A DNA stretch of 26,066 nucleotides from Oscillospiraceae bacterium (GTDB lineage: Bacteria; Bacillota; Clostridia; Oscillospirales; Acutalibacteraceae): assembly GCA_009783605.1 (NCBI GenBank), contig WRDE01000002.1, positions 1 through 26,066 of the forward strand, given 5' to 3'. The notes under the pieces are model-generated. The model had not been told where the DNA came from. It ran no database searches and saw only the letters and a list, made by a program, of their open reading frames with translations. Positions 15,232 through 22,366 of the stretch are shown in pieces. The translations under genes and the position numbers were made by a program. Each line of letters begins with the position of its first letter. Position 1 is the stretch's first letter.

Positions 15232-16707
15232 TCAAAATTGAAAATATAAAAACGGATGATAGCTGTTCCCCACCAGCGCGAAGGTGGCCAGCAGCATCAG
15301 CAGCACCGGCAGCGCCGTCTGGGCGGCCGTATGGGTTTTGATCAGCCGCCCGTTTTCCGCCCGGGTCTGCATATACGCGCCGAGGTTCCGGGCCAGCGGG
15401 GTGACGGCGATGATTGCCGTTATCAGCAAAAAGATATTGTTCTGCCACGCCACCGAGGTCTCAAAAGAGGAAAACGGGTTGCCGTTGGCGCCGAACATCC
15501 CCTTCACGATGGTCCAGATTACCGCGGTATCCCGGAACTGGAACAGGATCCAGCCGAAAAAGACTGCCGCCAGCAGATAGATATGGGAAAACACCCGGGG
15601 GATTTTTTGCAGCCAGTCCCCCAAAAATAATTTTTCAACGGCGAGGAACAGGAAGAAATACAATCCCCAGAGCAGGAAATTCCAGGACGCCCCGTGCCAG
15701 AATCCGGTCAGCCCCCAGACGATCAGCAGATTCAGCATCGTCCGCCCTTTGCCTTTCCGGGAGCCGCCGAGCGGGATATAGACATAGTCCCGGAAGAAAG
15801 ATCCGAGTGAGATATGCCACCGCCGCCAGAATTCGGAAACCGAGCGGGACGCGTAGGGATAATCGAAATTCTCCCGGTAATGGAACCCGGTCATCAGCCC
15901 CATGCCGACCGCCATATCCGAATACGCTGAAAAATCGAGATAGATATAGAGCATAAACGCCAGCATCCCCAACCACAGCATCGCCGCCGGCTGCCCGGCC
16001 AGCGCCGCGGCGCTTTCGGCAGGGGAGAGCGCCGCGGCGAGACCATCCTCTCCCGTCATCTTCTCAAAAATTTTCCAGCAGCTGTTGGCCAGCACCGCCT
16101 TTTTGGCGAGACCGACCGCAAACCGCCCGACCCCGCGGCTGACGTCGGACAATACGATCTGCCGGTCGGTCAGCTCATTTTGGATATGGGCATACCGCAC
16201 GATCGGCCCGGCGATACTCTGGTGGAACAGGCTGCAGAACAACAGCAGCGACGCGAAATTGCGCTGGGCGCGGACCTCGCCGCGATAGACGTCGACGGCG
16301 TAGGAGAGCAGCTGGAAGGTATAAAACGAGATACCGATCGGCAGCATGATCGACGGAACCGCCGACGGGAAGCCGAACAGCGATTTGGTGTTGGTCAGCA
16401 AAAAGGTGCCGTACTTAAAGACACCGAGCAGCCCCAGATTCACCACGCAGACCGCGATCAGCCAAAATTTGGCCGAAAAACGGGGCGACTGCGCCGCCCG
16501 TGCCCGCTCGATCCCCATCACCAACAGCCAGTCGGCCAGCGTCATCAGCACCAACAGCAGCACAAAAGCCGGCTCGCCCCAGGCATAAAACAACAGCGAA
16601 AACATCAATAAAACGACATTTTTCGCCCGGATTCCGCGCACCGCGAAATACAGCAGCATCACCAACGGAAAAAATCCATAGACAAAGACCAGTTCAGAAA
16701 AAACCAT
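15232..16707 (-). CDS. MBOAT O-acyltransferase, AlgI-like (first unit)
   Basis: This 491-aa polytopic membrane protein shares motifs with the MBOAT at 10854-12272: ISFYTFQLLSYAVDVYRGE, SVSEFWRRWHISLGSFF, YVYIPLGGSRKGKG and LTGFWHGASWNF, with the conserved His at residue 338. An insertion near residues 210-235 (AALSPAESAAALAGQPAAM) distinguishes it. It heads the unit MBOAT-DHHW-kinase, 36 bp downstream of a promoter with consensus TTGACA. It is expected to pass acyl groups across the membrane for surface-polymer modification. Confidence 0.92.
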   Translation of the reverse strand: MVFSELVFVYGFFPLVMLLYFAVRGIRAKNVVLLMFSLLFYAWGEPAFVLLLVLMTLADWLLVMGIERARAAQSPRFSAKFWLIAVCVVNLGLLGVFKYGTFLLTNTKSLFGFPSAVPSIMLPIGISFYTFQLLSYAVDVYRGEVRAQRNFASLLLFCSLFHQSIAGPIVRYAHIQNELTDRQIVLSDVSRGVGRFAVGLAKKAVLANSCWKIFEKMTGEDGLAAALSPAESAAALAGQPAAMLWLGMLAFMLYIYLDFSAYSDMAVGMGLMTGFHYRENFDYPYASRSVSEFWRRWHISLGSFFRDYVYIPLGGSRKGKGRTMLNLLIVWGLTGFWHGASWNFLLWGLYFFLFLAVEKLFLGDWLQKIPRVFSHIYLLAAVFFGWILFQFRDTAVIWTIVKGMFGANGNPFSSFETSVAWQNNIFLLITAIIAVTPLARNLGAYMQTRAENGRLIKTHTAAQTALPVLLMLLATFALVGNSYHPFLYFQF

Positions 16708-16743
16708 AATATCCCATCATCCCATTCATTAATAGATACTTGT

Positions 16744-16771
16744 ATTTTACCGCAATTCGTCGAAATGTCAA
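16744..16771 (-). promoter_or_regulatory. Promoter of MBOAT-DHHW-kinase operon
   Basis: On the minus strand TTGACA (16766-16771) and TAAAAT (16744-16749) are 16 bp apart, about 36 bp upstream of the ATG at 16707. Confidence 0.7.
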
Positions 16772-16830
16772 TGTGAAAATTTAGAAGATTGTGAAGAAAT
16801 ACATATATTTTTATTATTATTTTTTGATAT

Positions 16831-16880
16831 AAAAACCCCGCGGGGACAGATTCAACGTCTGTCCCCGCGGGGTTATCGTT
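16831..16880 (-). terminator. Strong rho-independent terminator
   Basis: A 17-bp GC-rich stem AACCCCGCGGGGACAGA with its complement and a 7-nt loop is followed on the minus strand by a T-tract. It ends the transcript of the gene at 17008-17508. The 130-bp stretch between that stop codon and the hairpin has no recognisable feature. Confidence 0.85.
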
Positions 16881-17007
16881 TTATCCTGTTTCCTGTGGGA
16901 ATTTATCGGACTTCATGCCGTATGTACCGCCGGCAGTTTTACAACAGAAATACGAGCGCGGCGGCCCCCGCTGGATACCGCGCCCGCATAGCTCAATCTG
17001 TTCAAAT

Positions 17008-17508
17008 TCACGGAGCCAGCCGGCTCATGATAGCGTCACGGATCTGATCCGCGTTAAAGGCCCTGCATTGTAATGTCCGTCCCGCGATTTGCAAATAGAC
17101 AGAAGTTTTCCGGGACGAAACGCTTTCGATCTGATCATATGTCAATTCAAAAGGGATGTACACAGACGGCTGCTTTACCTGCGTTTGCAGATAAGCGCCT
17201 TTCACCCGGTCGTCATACACGTCGATAAAACATCTTTTTGCTTCCCGTACCGCCAGAAATGGTATGTATACCGCCAACAAAGAAAAAAATCCACCCACAA
17301 GAGGTGCGCCTATTTCAAGTATTTTGTCTTTATCTGATTTAAATTGCCTGGTAAACGAGGAAGAATACATGGATAAACCGTTTTTATTAAGTGCCGTAAT
17401 TCCCGCAATCAGAAAAAATACGCCCAAAATACCAAAAACAAGAGTGAAGGGAAGATAACGAGAAAATGCTTTGCCCGCGCTGGTGTCGCCTTTTAGAACT
17501 AATTTCAT
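17008..17508 (-). CDS. Small membrane protein with PH-like C-terminal domain
   Basis: This 166-aa protein was not matched to a named family. Two hydrophobic helices (about residues 19-42, LPFTLVFGILGVFFLIAGIT, and 65-88, APLVGGFFSLLAVYIPFLAV) are followed by a ~75-residue beta-rich domain. Its pattern (IDVYDDRVKGAYLQ, FELTYDQIESVSSRK, TSVYLQIAGRTLQCRAF, ending in an ADQIRDAIMSRL helix) resembles bacterial PH domains of membrane proteins. The start at 17508 is chosen because GGAGG lies 8 bp before it; a longer frame to 17589 would run through the upstream hairpin. It sits directly downstream of copy A of the duplicated leader element and may be controlled by it. Confidence 0.75.
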   Translation of the reverse strand: MKLVLKGDTSAGKAFSRYLPFTLVFGILGVFFLIAGITALNKNGLSMYSSSFTRQFKSDKDKILEIGAPLVGGFFSLLAVYIPFLAVREAKRCFIDVYDDRVKGAYLQTQVKQPSVYIPFELTYDQIESVSSRKTSVYLQIAGRTLQCRAFNADQIRDAIMSRLAP

Positions 17509-17537
17509 GGTCAATTCCTCCAAAAAATAAAATGATT

Positions 17538-17623
17538 CGGGAGCCGCCAGCAGGCCATTTCGCCCGCTGACGGCTCCCGCGCAGCGCAAAAAAACACACA
17601 GGGAATATTACACCCCGTGCGTT
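17538..17623 (-). promoter_or_regulatory. Tandem attenuator-like hairpins before the 17508 gene (copy A)
   Basis: On the minus strand, AACGCACGGGG/CCCTGTGTGTT (17593-17623) forms a hairpin followed by seven Ts. A second strong hairpin CGGGAGCCG/CGGCTCCCG (17538-17579) is then followed by a T-rich tail, and next comes the GGAGG ribosome site of the gene. Two terminator-like hairpins in a row in a 5' leader suggest transcription attenuation. Confidence 0.55.
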
Positions 17624-17679
17624 CTTAATTAAAATCAAGTGATTAAAATCAAGTGAAAATTCAAACCGCAAGAACCTCA

Positions 17680-17709
17680 TTGACGGCACAATTACGCGTG
17701 TGGTATACT
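17680..17709 (+). promoter_or_regulatory. Promoter of structured RNA, copy A
   Basis: TTGACG (17680-17685) and TATACT (17704-17709) are 18 bp apart. Both hexamers and the spacing are identical in copy B. Confidence 0.65.
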
Positions 17710-17714
17710 GTGGG

Positions 17715-17816
17715 GGCCAAAGTGCCGGAAAATTCGGTTGTTTTTGGGGTGGTCGGTTCACCTTTAAGACAGGGTGCGGATAGTGCAAGTATCCACGCCT
17801 GCTTTGGTATTTTTTT
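17715..17816 (+). ncRNA. Structured small RNA, copy A, about 100 nt
   Basis: The transcript would begin just before GCCAAAG (17716-17722), which pairs with CTTTGGT (17802-17808), followed by AT and seven Ts as a terminator. Inside are hairpins CCG/CGG, GGTG/CACC, and a longer one running CAGGGTG...CGCCTG with GGATA/TATCC at its tip. Copy B keeps the same fold with changed bases, including an A-T to G-C change at the tip pair and G-U to G-C at the base of the closing stem. I do not recognise the family. Confidence 0.6.
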
Positions 17817-17885
17817 GTCTGCCGGGAGCACAGCAGGAAACGGGCGTCTCCTACAGACAGGGCGTTACCTGTCTTCAGCAAAGTG

Positions 17886-17914
17886 ATTGTACCACAACAA
17901 AAGACAAAAAGCAA
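17886..17914 (-). promoter_or_regulatory. Inward-facing minus-strand promoter, copy A
   Basis: On the minus strand TTGCTT (17909-17914) and TACAAT (17886-17891) are 17 bp apart. Transcription would run through the antisense of the small RNA and the tandem hairpins to the gene at 17508. Confidence 0.55.
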
Positions 17915-17950
17915 GAAAATTTTTTTTATTTTAAACCGGCGTTACCATTC

Positions 17951-17979
17951 TTGACAAATCCCTGTTCATGCTTCATAAT
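17951..17979 (+). promoter_or_regulatory. Promoter of aconitase-rex operon
   Basis: TTGACA (17951-17956) and CATAAT (17974-17979) are 17 bp apart, about 35 bp before the aconitase ATG. No clear Rex operator palindrome was seen around it. Confidence 0.65.
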
Positions 17980-18016
17980 AGAATCACTACAGATATGAAA
18001 CAGGAGAACAGCCATT

Positions 18017-19954
18017 ATGGGTAAAACAATCGCACAAAAAATATTAGAAACTCACCTTATCAGCGGCGATCTGACCACCGGGTCCGAAATCGGTATCAAA
18101 ATCGACCAGACGCTGACCCAGGACGCCACCGGCACGATGGCGTATCTGGAATTTGAGGCGATGGGGGTGCCCCGGGTCAAAACCGCCTGTTCGGTGGCCT
18201 ATATCGACCACAACACCCTCCAGACCGGCTTTGAAAACGCCGACGACCACCGGTATATCCAGTCGGTGGCGCGTAAGCACGGACTGTTCTTCTCCCGCCC
18301 GGGCAACGGCATCTGCCACCAGGTCCATCTCGAACGGTTCGGTGTGCCGGGGGCGACGCTGATCGGCTCGGACAGCCATACCCCGACCGGCGGTGGGCTG
18401 GGGATGCTGGCTTTCGGCGCCGGCGGGTTGGACGTGGCGGTGGCGATGGGCGGCGGGCCGTATTTTATCACCGTCCCGCAGATGGTACGGATCAATCTGA
18501 CCGGCAAACTGCGGCCCTGGGTGGCGGCCAAAGACGTGATCCTCGAGGTGCTGCGCCGGCTGTCGGTCAAGGGCGGCGTCGGAAAGATTATCGAATACGG
18601 CGGGCCGGGCGTGAAAACCCTGTCGGTGCCGGAACGCGCGACCATCACCAATATGGGCGCCGAGTTGGGCGCGTCTACATCGGTGTTCCCCTCGGACGAG
18701 GTGACAAAAGCGTTTCTGGACGCGCAGGGGCGCGGGGATGTCTGGACGCCGGTGGAGGCCGACGCCGATGCGGACTATGACGAGATCATCGAGATCGATC
18801 TGTCGGCATTACAGCCGCTGGCGGCCTGCCCCCATTCGCCGGACGCGGTCAAGCCGGTGGCGGAGCTGGCCGGGATGCCGGTGGATCAGGTCTGCATCGG
18901 CTCCTGCACCAACGCGTCGCTGCGGGATCTGATGAAGGTCGCGGCCATTTTGAAGGGCAAAACCGCGCACCCAAATGTCAGTTTATCCATCTCGCCCGGC
19001 TCAAAACAGGTTTTCCAGATGCTGGCCCAAAACGGCGGGCTGGCCGATCTGATCGCCGCCGGGGCACGGATATTGGAGTGCGCCTGCGGGCCCTGCATCG
19101 GCATGGGGCAATCGCCCAACTCCGGCGGCGTTTCGCTGCGGACATTCAACCGCAATTTTGAGGGGCGCTCGGGAACCGCCGACGCGCAGGTGTATCTCGT
19201 CAGCCCCGAAACCGCCGCGGTCAGCGCATTGACCGGCGTTTTCACCGATCCGACCGCCTGCGGCGATGCACCGGCAATTACAATGCCGGCACAGTTCACC
19301 GTCGACGACAGCATGATCCTGCCGCCGGTCCCCGAAGCGGAGATGGCCGGCGTCGAGATTCTGCGCGGCCCGAATATCAAACCGTTTCCGGCGACGGCGC
19401 CGCTTTCGGATGACATCAGCGCGCCGTTAATCTTAAAAGTCGGCGACAATATCACCACCGACCACATCATGCCGGCCGGCGCGAAGATCTTGCCGCTGCG
19501 GTCGAATATTCCGGCGATCAGCGAACACTGTTTCGTCCGCTGTGATCCGGCATTCCCCGCCCGGGCCAAGGCGGCCGGGTCCGGCTTCATCGCCGGCGGG
19601 GTCAACTACGGGCAGGGCAGTTCCCGGGAGCACGCGGCGCTGGCTCCCCTTTATCTCGGCGTCAAAGCCGTCATCGCCCAATCCTTTGCCCGCATCCACG
19701 CGGCCAACCTGATCAACGCCGGCATCCTCCCGCTGACCTTCGCCGATCCGGCGGATTATGACCGGGTAAACCAGGGCGACAAATTGTCGCTGCCGGAGCT
19801 GCGGAAAAAATTGGAAGCCGGCCAACCGCTGACGCTGGTCAACAACACGACAGGTACAAAAATTCCGCTGGATACTCAGTTTACTGAACGCCAAGTGGCC
19901 ATTTTGCTGGCCGGCGGACTATTAGATTACACCCGCAACACGAATCAACCGTAA
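18017..19954 (+). CDS. Aconitate hydratase, clostridial single-chain type
   Basis: Interconverts citrate and isocitrate through cis-aconitate in the oxidative branch toward 2-oxoglutarate and glutamate. The 645-aa chain has the [4Fe-4S] cluster Cys residues at 297 (GSCTNAS), 357 and 360 (CACGPCIGMG), substrate-site segments GSDSHTPTGGGLGMLAFG and DNITTDHIMPAG, and a C-terminal swivel domain GVNYGQGSSREHAAL. It is shorter than AcnA (about 890 aa) and matches the clostridial aconitase group related to LeuC/LeuD in one chain; homoaconitase is a less likely alternative. AGGAG precedes the ATG. rex follows after 9 bp, so the enzyme and the NADH sensor are probably co-transcribed. Confidence 0.93.
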   Translation: MGKTIAQKILETHLISGDLTTGSEIGIKIDQTLTQDATGTMAYLEFEAMGVPRVKTACSVAYIDHNTLQTGFENADDHRYIQSVARKHGLFFSRPGNGICHQVHLERFGVPGATLIGSDSHTPTGGGLGMLAFGAGGLDVAVAMGGGPYFITVPQMVRINLTGKLRPWVAAKDVILEVLRRLSVKGGVGKIIEYGGPGVKTLSVPERATITNMGAELGASTSVFPSDEVTKAFLDAQGRGDVWTPVEADADADYDEIIEIDLSALQPLAACPHSPDAVKPVAELAGMPVDQVCIGSCTNASLRDLMKVAAILKGKTAHPNVSLSISPGSKQVFQMLAQNGGLADLIAAGARILECACGPCIGMGQSPNSGGVSLRTFNRNFEGRSGTADAQVYLVSPETAAVSALTGVFTDPTACGDAPAITMPAQFTVDDSMILPPVPEAEMAGVEILRGPNIKPFPATAPLSDDISAPLILKVGDNITTDHIMPAGAKILPLRSNIPAISEHCFVRCDPAFPARAKAAGSGFIAGGVNYGQGSSREHAALAPLYLGVKAVIAQSFARIHAANLINAGILPLTFADPADYDRVNQGDKLSLPELRKKLEAGQPLTLVNNTTGTKIPLDTQFTERQVAILLAGGLLDYTRNTNQP

Positions 19955-19963
19955 TGGTGAATT

Positions 19964-20605
19964 ATGAATTATGAATTGGAAAAAAGCATCTCGATGTCGG
20001 TCATCCGCCGGTTGCCGCGGTATTACCGGTTTTTGTATGACCTCAAAGAGAACGGGGCCGACCGGATCTCCTCGCGGGAGCTGTCGGCGCTGATGGGGCT
20101 GACCGCCTCCCAGATCCGGCAGGATCTCAACTGCTTCGGCGGGTTCGGCCAGCAGGGGTACGGCTATCCGGTGGAGCAGCTCTACGATGAGATCGGGCAT
20201 ATCCTCGGGGTGGATACGCTGTCCGACGCGGTGCTGCTGGGCGCCGGCAATATGGGGCGGGCGATCGCTACCCATATGAATTTCGAGAGCCGCGGGGTCC
20301 GGCTGATCGGTATTTTCGACAATTCCCGCCGGGCGGTCGGCAAGGTGATCCGGGATCTGACGGTGCAAAAGGTGACCGGTCTGGAGGCGTTCTGCCGGGA
20401 GCGCCGGCCCAAGGTCGCCATCCTCTGTATCCCCAAGGAGGCGGCGCCGCATTTGGTGGAGCGGCTGCTGGCGCTGGGGGTGGCGGGGTTCTGGAATTTT
20501 TCACATTATGATATCGCCCACCACCATCCCGGGACGATCGTGGAAAACGTTCACCTCGGGGACAGCCTGATGACGCTGAGTTACCGGCTGGCGGAGGATA
20601 AATAG
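19964..20605 (+). CDS. rex: Redox-sensing transcriptional repressor Rex
   Basis: This is a 213-aa dimeric repressor that binds DNA when NADH/NAD+ is low and releases it when NADH builds up, controlling fermentation and reductive genes in Gram-positive anaerobes. An N-terminal winged helix (about residues 10-80; RLPRYYRFLYDLKENG, SASQIRQDLNCFGGFG-like, GYPV) is followed by a Rossmann domain with LGAGNMGRAI beginning near residue 92 (GxGxxG), and a domain-swapped C-terminal helix (LGDSLMTLSYRLAE). The start at 19964 has only a weak ribosome site; ATG at 19994 (MSVIRRLPRYY) is the alternative. It is tightly linked to aconitase, suggesting redox control of citrate metabolism. Confidence 0.93.
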   Translation: MNYELEKSISMSVIRRLPRYYRFLYDLKENGADRISSRELSALMGLTASQIRQDLNCFGGFGQQGYGYPVEQLYDEIGHILGVDTLSDAVLLGAGNMGRAIATHMNFESRGVRLIGIFDNSRRAVGKVIRDLTVQKVTGLEAFCRERRPKVAILCIPKEAAPHLVERLLALGVAGFWNFSHYDIAHHHPGTIVENVHLGDSLMTLSYRLAEDK

Positions 20606-20613
20606 GGAATTAT

Positions 20614-20654
20614 AAAAACCCCGGCCCCTGTCACGCGACAGGGGCCGGGGTTTT
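20614..20654. terminator. Bidirectional rho-independent terminator
   Basis: An 18-bp stem AAAACCCCGGCCCCTGTC with its complement and an ACGC loop is bounded by A and T tracts. It ends rex on the plus strand and the dockerin gene on the minus strand. Confidence 0.92.
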
Positions 20655-20668
20655 GTGAATTTTATTCA

Positions 20669-21901
20669 TTATTCGGCGGGGAATTTATCGATCTTGCCGA
20701 CTAATTTTTGCAGGATCAGCCGGGCGTCGGCGATGGTGATAATTCCGTTGCCGTCCACATCGGCGACCTCCAATTGCTCCGGCGTCAAAGTGATTCTGCC
20801 GATAATATATTGCAGTACTAACCGCGCGTCGGTAACGGATAATTTGCTGCCGCCGCTGACATGGCCGAGAGGATACAGCAACTGCCGATCCACGGCTATA
20901 ACACCGTTGTCGTTATTGATAATATGGATATCTTCTGATGGTACCATAACTACATAATACGGATTGTCGCCGACTTCCAGCCCCACTTCTTCCAACTCAA
21001 TCCTAAACATAATTTCGGTCAGATTATCCTGCAATATATCAATTTCAAAAGCCAAAAAATCTCCGGAAGCATCCGGCAGACCAATGCCGTTGACAAATAC
21101 AATTTTCAGACAATCTGTTATGGTATTGTTTTCACATAAAAAATAATCATTTGAGATACCGTAACCATTGATACCCACCCGCCGGAAGGATATTTGCTCC
21201 GGATCGTAATAAATCGAAAACTCACCCTGGATGAGGTGATAGCCCTCCGGATTTTCATACGTGGTATAAACTGTCGCGCGCCCCCCGATTTGTACAGCGT
21301 CTGTTACCGTGACATTCAGATACACATCATGTTTAAGCTTAAGCTTTACCGAGCCGTTATTGACGACGGAGACACTTTCATTGGGTACAAGAACCACATC
21401 CCCGCCGACGCCGAATTCCAGCCCTACATCAGATAAAACCACTTCAAAATCTATCGCGGTCAAATCATCATCTAATAATTCGACCCCGAAGCATAAAAAT
21501 TCTCCGGATGCCCTGGCTAAGCCGATATAGCTGGAGCTGGCAACGACGCAGTCCATATAGTCGGAGTGTATAGCGTTCACAACGAGAAATTCGCCTTTTA
21601 CAAGATCGCCATAATAAGGTGAGATGCCATCAGCGTCAAAAAGAAAATATGTCGACGCATATTTTGTGAATTTGATCTGTGCCGGGTTGAAATAAATCTC
21701 GATCCTGCTTTGACGAAAATAATACCCCTCCGGGTTTTCATAGGTGGTATAGATTTCATAGGTCTTGTCGCCGGTCTTCACCACATCCGAAATAGTGATT
21801 TTCAGATACACCTCCTCCGCTGCCGCCGCCGTAATTCCCAGTCCCGTAAACATCGTCAGCGCCATGACCAGCGCCAGTGCCATTGAGAGTGCCTTTTTCA
21901 T
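20669..21901 (-). CDS. Secreted dockerin protein with two cohesin/CBM-like repeats
   Basis: This is a 410-aa exported protein. Residues 1-~28 are a signal peptide (KKALSMALALVMALTMFTGL then AAAAEE). Two related beta-rich modules follow, each starting with a YLKITISD / YLNVTVTD strand and sharing YTTYENPEGY and an NPAQI / DPEQI segment, like cohesin or carbohydrate-binding folds. The last ~65 residues are a dockerin-like pair: KLSVTDARLVLQYIIGR and DVDGNGIITIADARLILQK. Only the second has a full DxDGNG calcium loop; the first loop is degenerate. The ATG at 21901 follows GGAGG at 8 bp; the frame extends to 21916 without a ribosome site. No scaffoldin is in the window, so the partner is unknown. 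It lies just downstream of leader element copy B. Confidence 0.85.
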   Translation of the reverse strand: MKKALSMALALVMALTMFTGLGITAAAAEEVYLKITISDVVKTGDKTYEIYTTYENPEGYYFRQSRIEIYFNPAQIKFTKYASTYFLFDADGISPYYGDLVKGEFLVVNAIHSDYMDCVVASSSYIGLARASGEFLCFGVELLDDDLTAIDFEVVLSDVGLEFGVGGDVVLVPNESVSVVNNGSVKLKLKHDVYLNVTVTDAVQIGGRATVYTTYENPEGYHLIQGEFSIYYDPEQISFRRVGINGYGISNDYFLCENNTITDCLKIVFVNGIGLPDASGDFLAFEIDILQDNLTEIMFRIELEEVGLEVGDNPYYVVMVPSEDIHIINNDNGVIAVDRQLLYPLGHVSGGSKLSVTDARLVLQYIIGRITLTPEQLEVADVDGNGIITIADARLILQKLVGKIDKFPAE

Positions 21902-21933
21902 AACCCTTTCCTCCATTTTTTAAAATAAAAATC

Positions 21934-22016
21934 CCAAGAGCCGCCGACCGGTTTTTCCCGGCTGGCGGCCCCTGGCAGCACAAAAAAACACACAGGGAAT
22001 TCACCCCGTGTGTTTG
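21934..22016 (-). promoter_or_regulatory. Tandem attenuator-like hairpins before the dockerin gene (copy B)
   Basis: On the minus strand a hairpin AACACACGGGG/CCCTGTGTGTT (to 22016) with seven Ts is followed by a second strong hairpin, GGGGCCGCCAGCCGGG with its near-complement, and TTTTTATTTT. The GGAGG of the gene follows. The arrangement matches copy A. Confidence 0.55.
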
Positions 22017-22042
22017 ATGTTTTCAAACAATGACAAACCTCG

Positions 22043-22072
22043 TTGACGGCACTGTGCGCGGCGTGGTATACT
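22043..22072 (+). promoter_or_regulatory. Promoter of structured RNA, copy B
   Basis: TTGACG (22043-22048) and TATACT (22067-22072) are 18 bp apart, as in copy A. Confidence 0.65.
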
Positions 22073-22077
22073 GAAAG

Positions 22078-22176
22078 GGCCAAAGTGCCGGAATTCCGGT
22101 TGTTTTGGGGTGCTGGATCACCTTTGAGACAGGGCGTAGATGCTCGCAACATCCGCGCCTGCTTTGGCATTTTTTT
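22078..22176 (+). ncRNA. Structured small RNA, copy B, about 100 nt
   Basis: GCCAAAG (22079-22085) pairs with CTTTGGC (22162-22168), followed by AT and seven Ts. Internal hairpins are CCGG-AATT-CCGG, GGTG/CACC and CAGGGCG...CGCCTG with GATG/CATC at its tip. The fold is the same as copy A, with paired changes at several positions. Confidence 0.6.
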
Positions 22177-22233
22177 GTCTGCCGGGAGCCGACAGGGAAA
22201 GCGTGAATAGATATCCCTGCCTTCAGCAAGAAC

Positions 22234-22262
22234 AGTGTAACACATGTGAGAAGAAAATGCAA
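22234..22262 (-). promoter_or_regulatory. Inward-facing minus-strand promoter, copy B
   Basis: On the minus strand TTGCAT (22257-22262) and TACACT (22234-22239) are 17 bp apart, matching the position of the copy A minus promoter and reading toward the dockerin gene. Confidence 0.5.
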
Positions 22263-22313
22263 TAGTTTTTTTGAAAAATGCGGAAAAAGACTTTTGTTCG
22301 ATGAAATTTGTCC

Positions 22314-22342
22314 TTGTGTTTCACGGTAAAACATGGTATGCT
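22314..22342 (+). promoter_or_regulatory. Promoter of the Nudix gene
   Basis: TTGTGT (22314-22319) and TATGCT (22337-22342) are 17 bp apart with an extended -10 (TGG before TATGCT), 24 bp before the Nudix ATG. Confidence 0.5.
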
Positions 22343-22366
22343 TTCAAGCACAGAGGGGGCGAACCG

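Larger units (their letters stand above)
17538..17914 (-). repeat. Duplicated leader element, copy A
   Basis: This ~380-bp non-coding element is similar along its length to 21934-22262. In order on the plus strand it contains the gene-proximal hairpin, a second hairpin with T-tract (minus strand), a plus-strand promoter, a ~100-nt structured RNA with terminator, further small hairpins, and an inward-facing minus-strand promoter. It lies immediately upstream of the minus-strand gene at 17508. Confidence 0.8.
21934..22262 (-). repeat. Duplicated leader element, copy B
   Basis: This copy has the same order of parts as copy A (17538-17914), with identical plus-promoter hexamers and spacing and long near-identical stretches such as AAAAAAACACACAGGGAAT and TTTTTTTGTCTGCCGGGAGC. 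It lies immediately upstream of the dockerin gene on the minus strand. Confidence 0.8.

Noticed and set aside
17715..17816. Possible SRP RNA, 6S RNA, T-box or known riboswitch
   Set aside because: No SRP GGAAGCAG-type loop, no 6S central bubble, no T-box TGGNACCGCG-like motif, and no remembered riboswitch core could be matched.
21898..22334. Minus-strand frames of about 100-115 codons across leader copy B (and similar ones in copy A)
   Set aside because: The start codons fall in or before the predicted -10 box. Similarity between the copies follows RNA/DNA conservation rather than codon conservation, and frames differ between copies.
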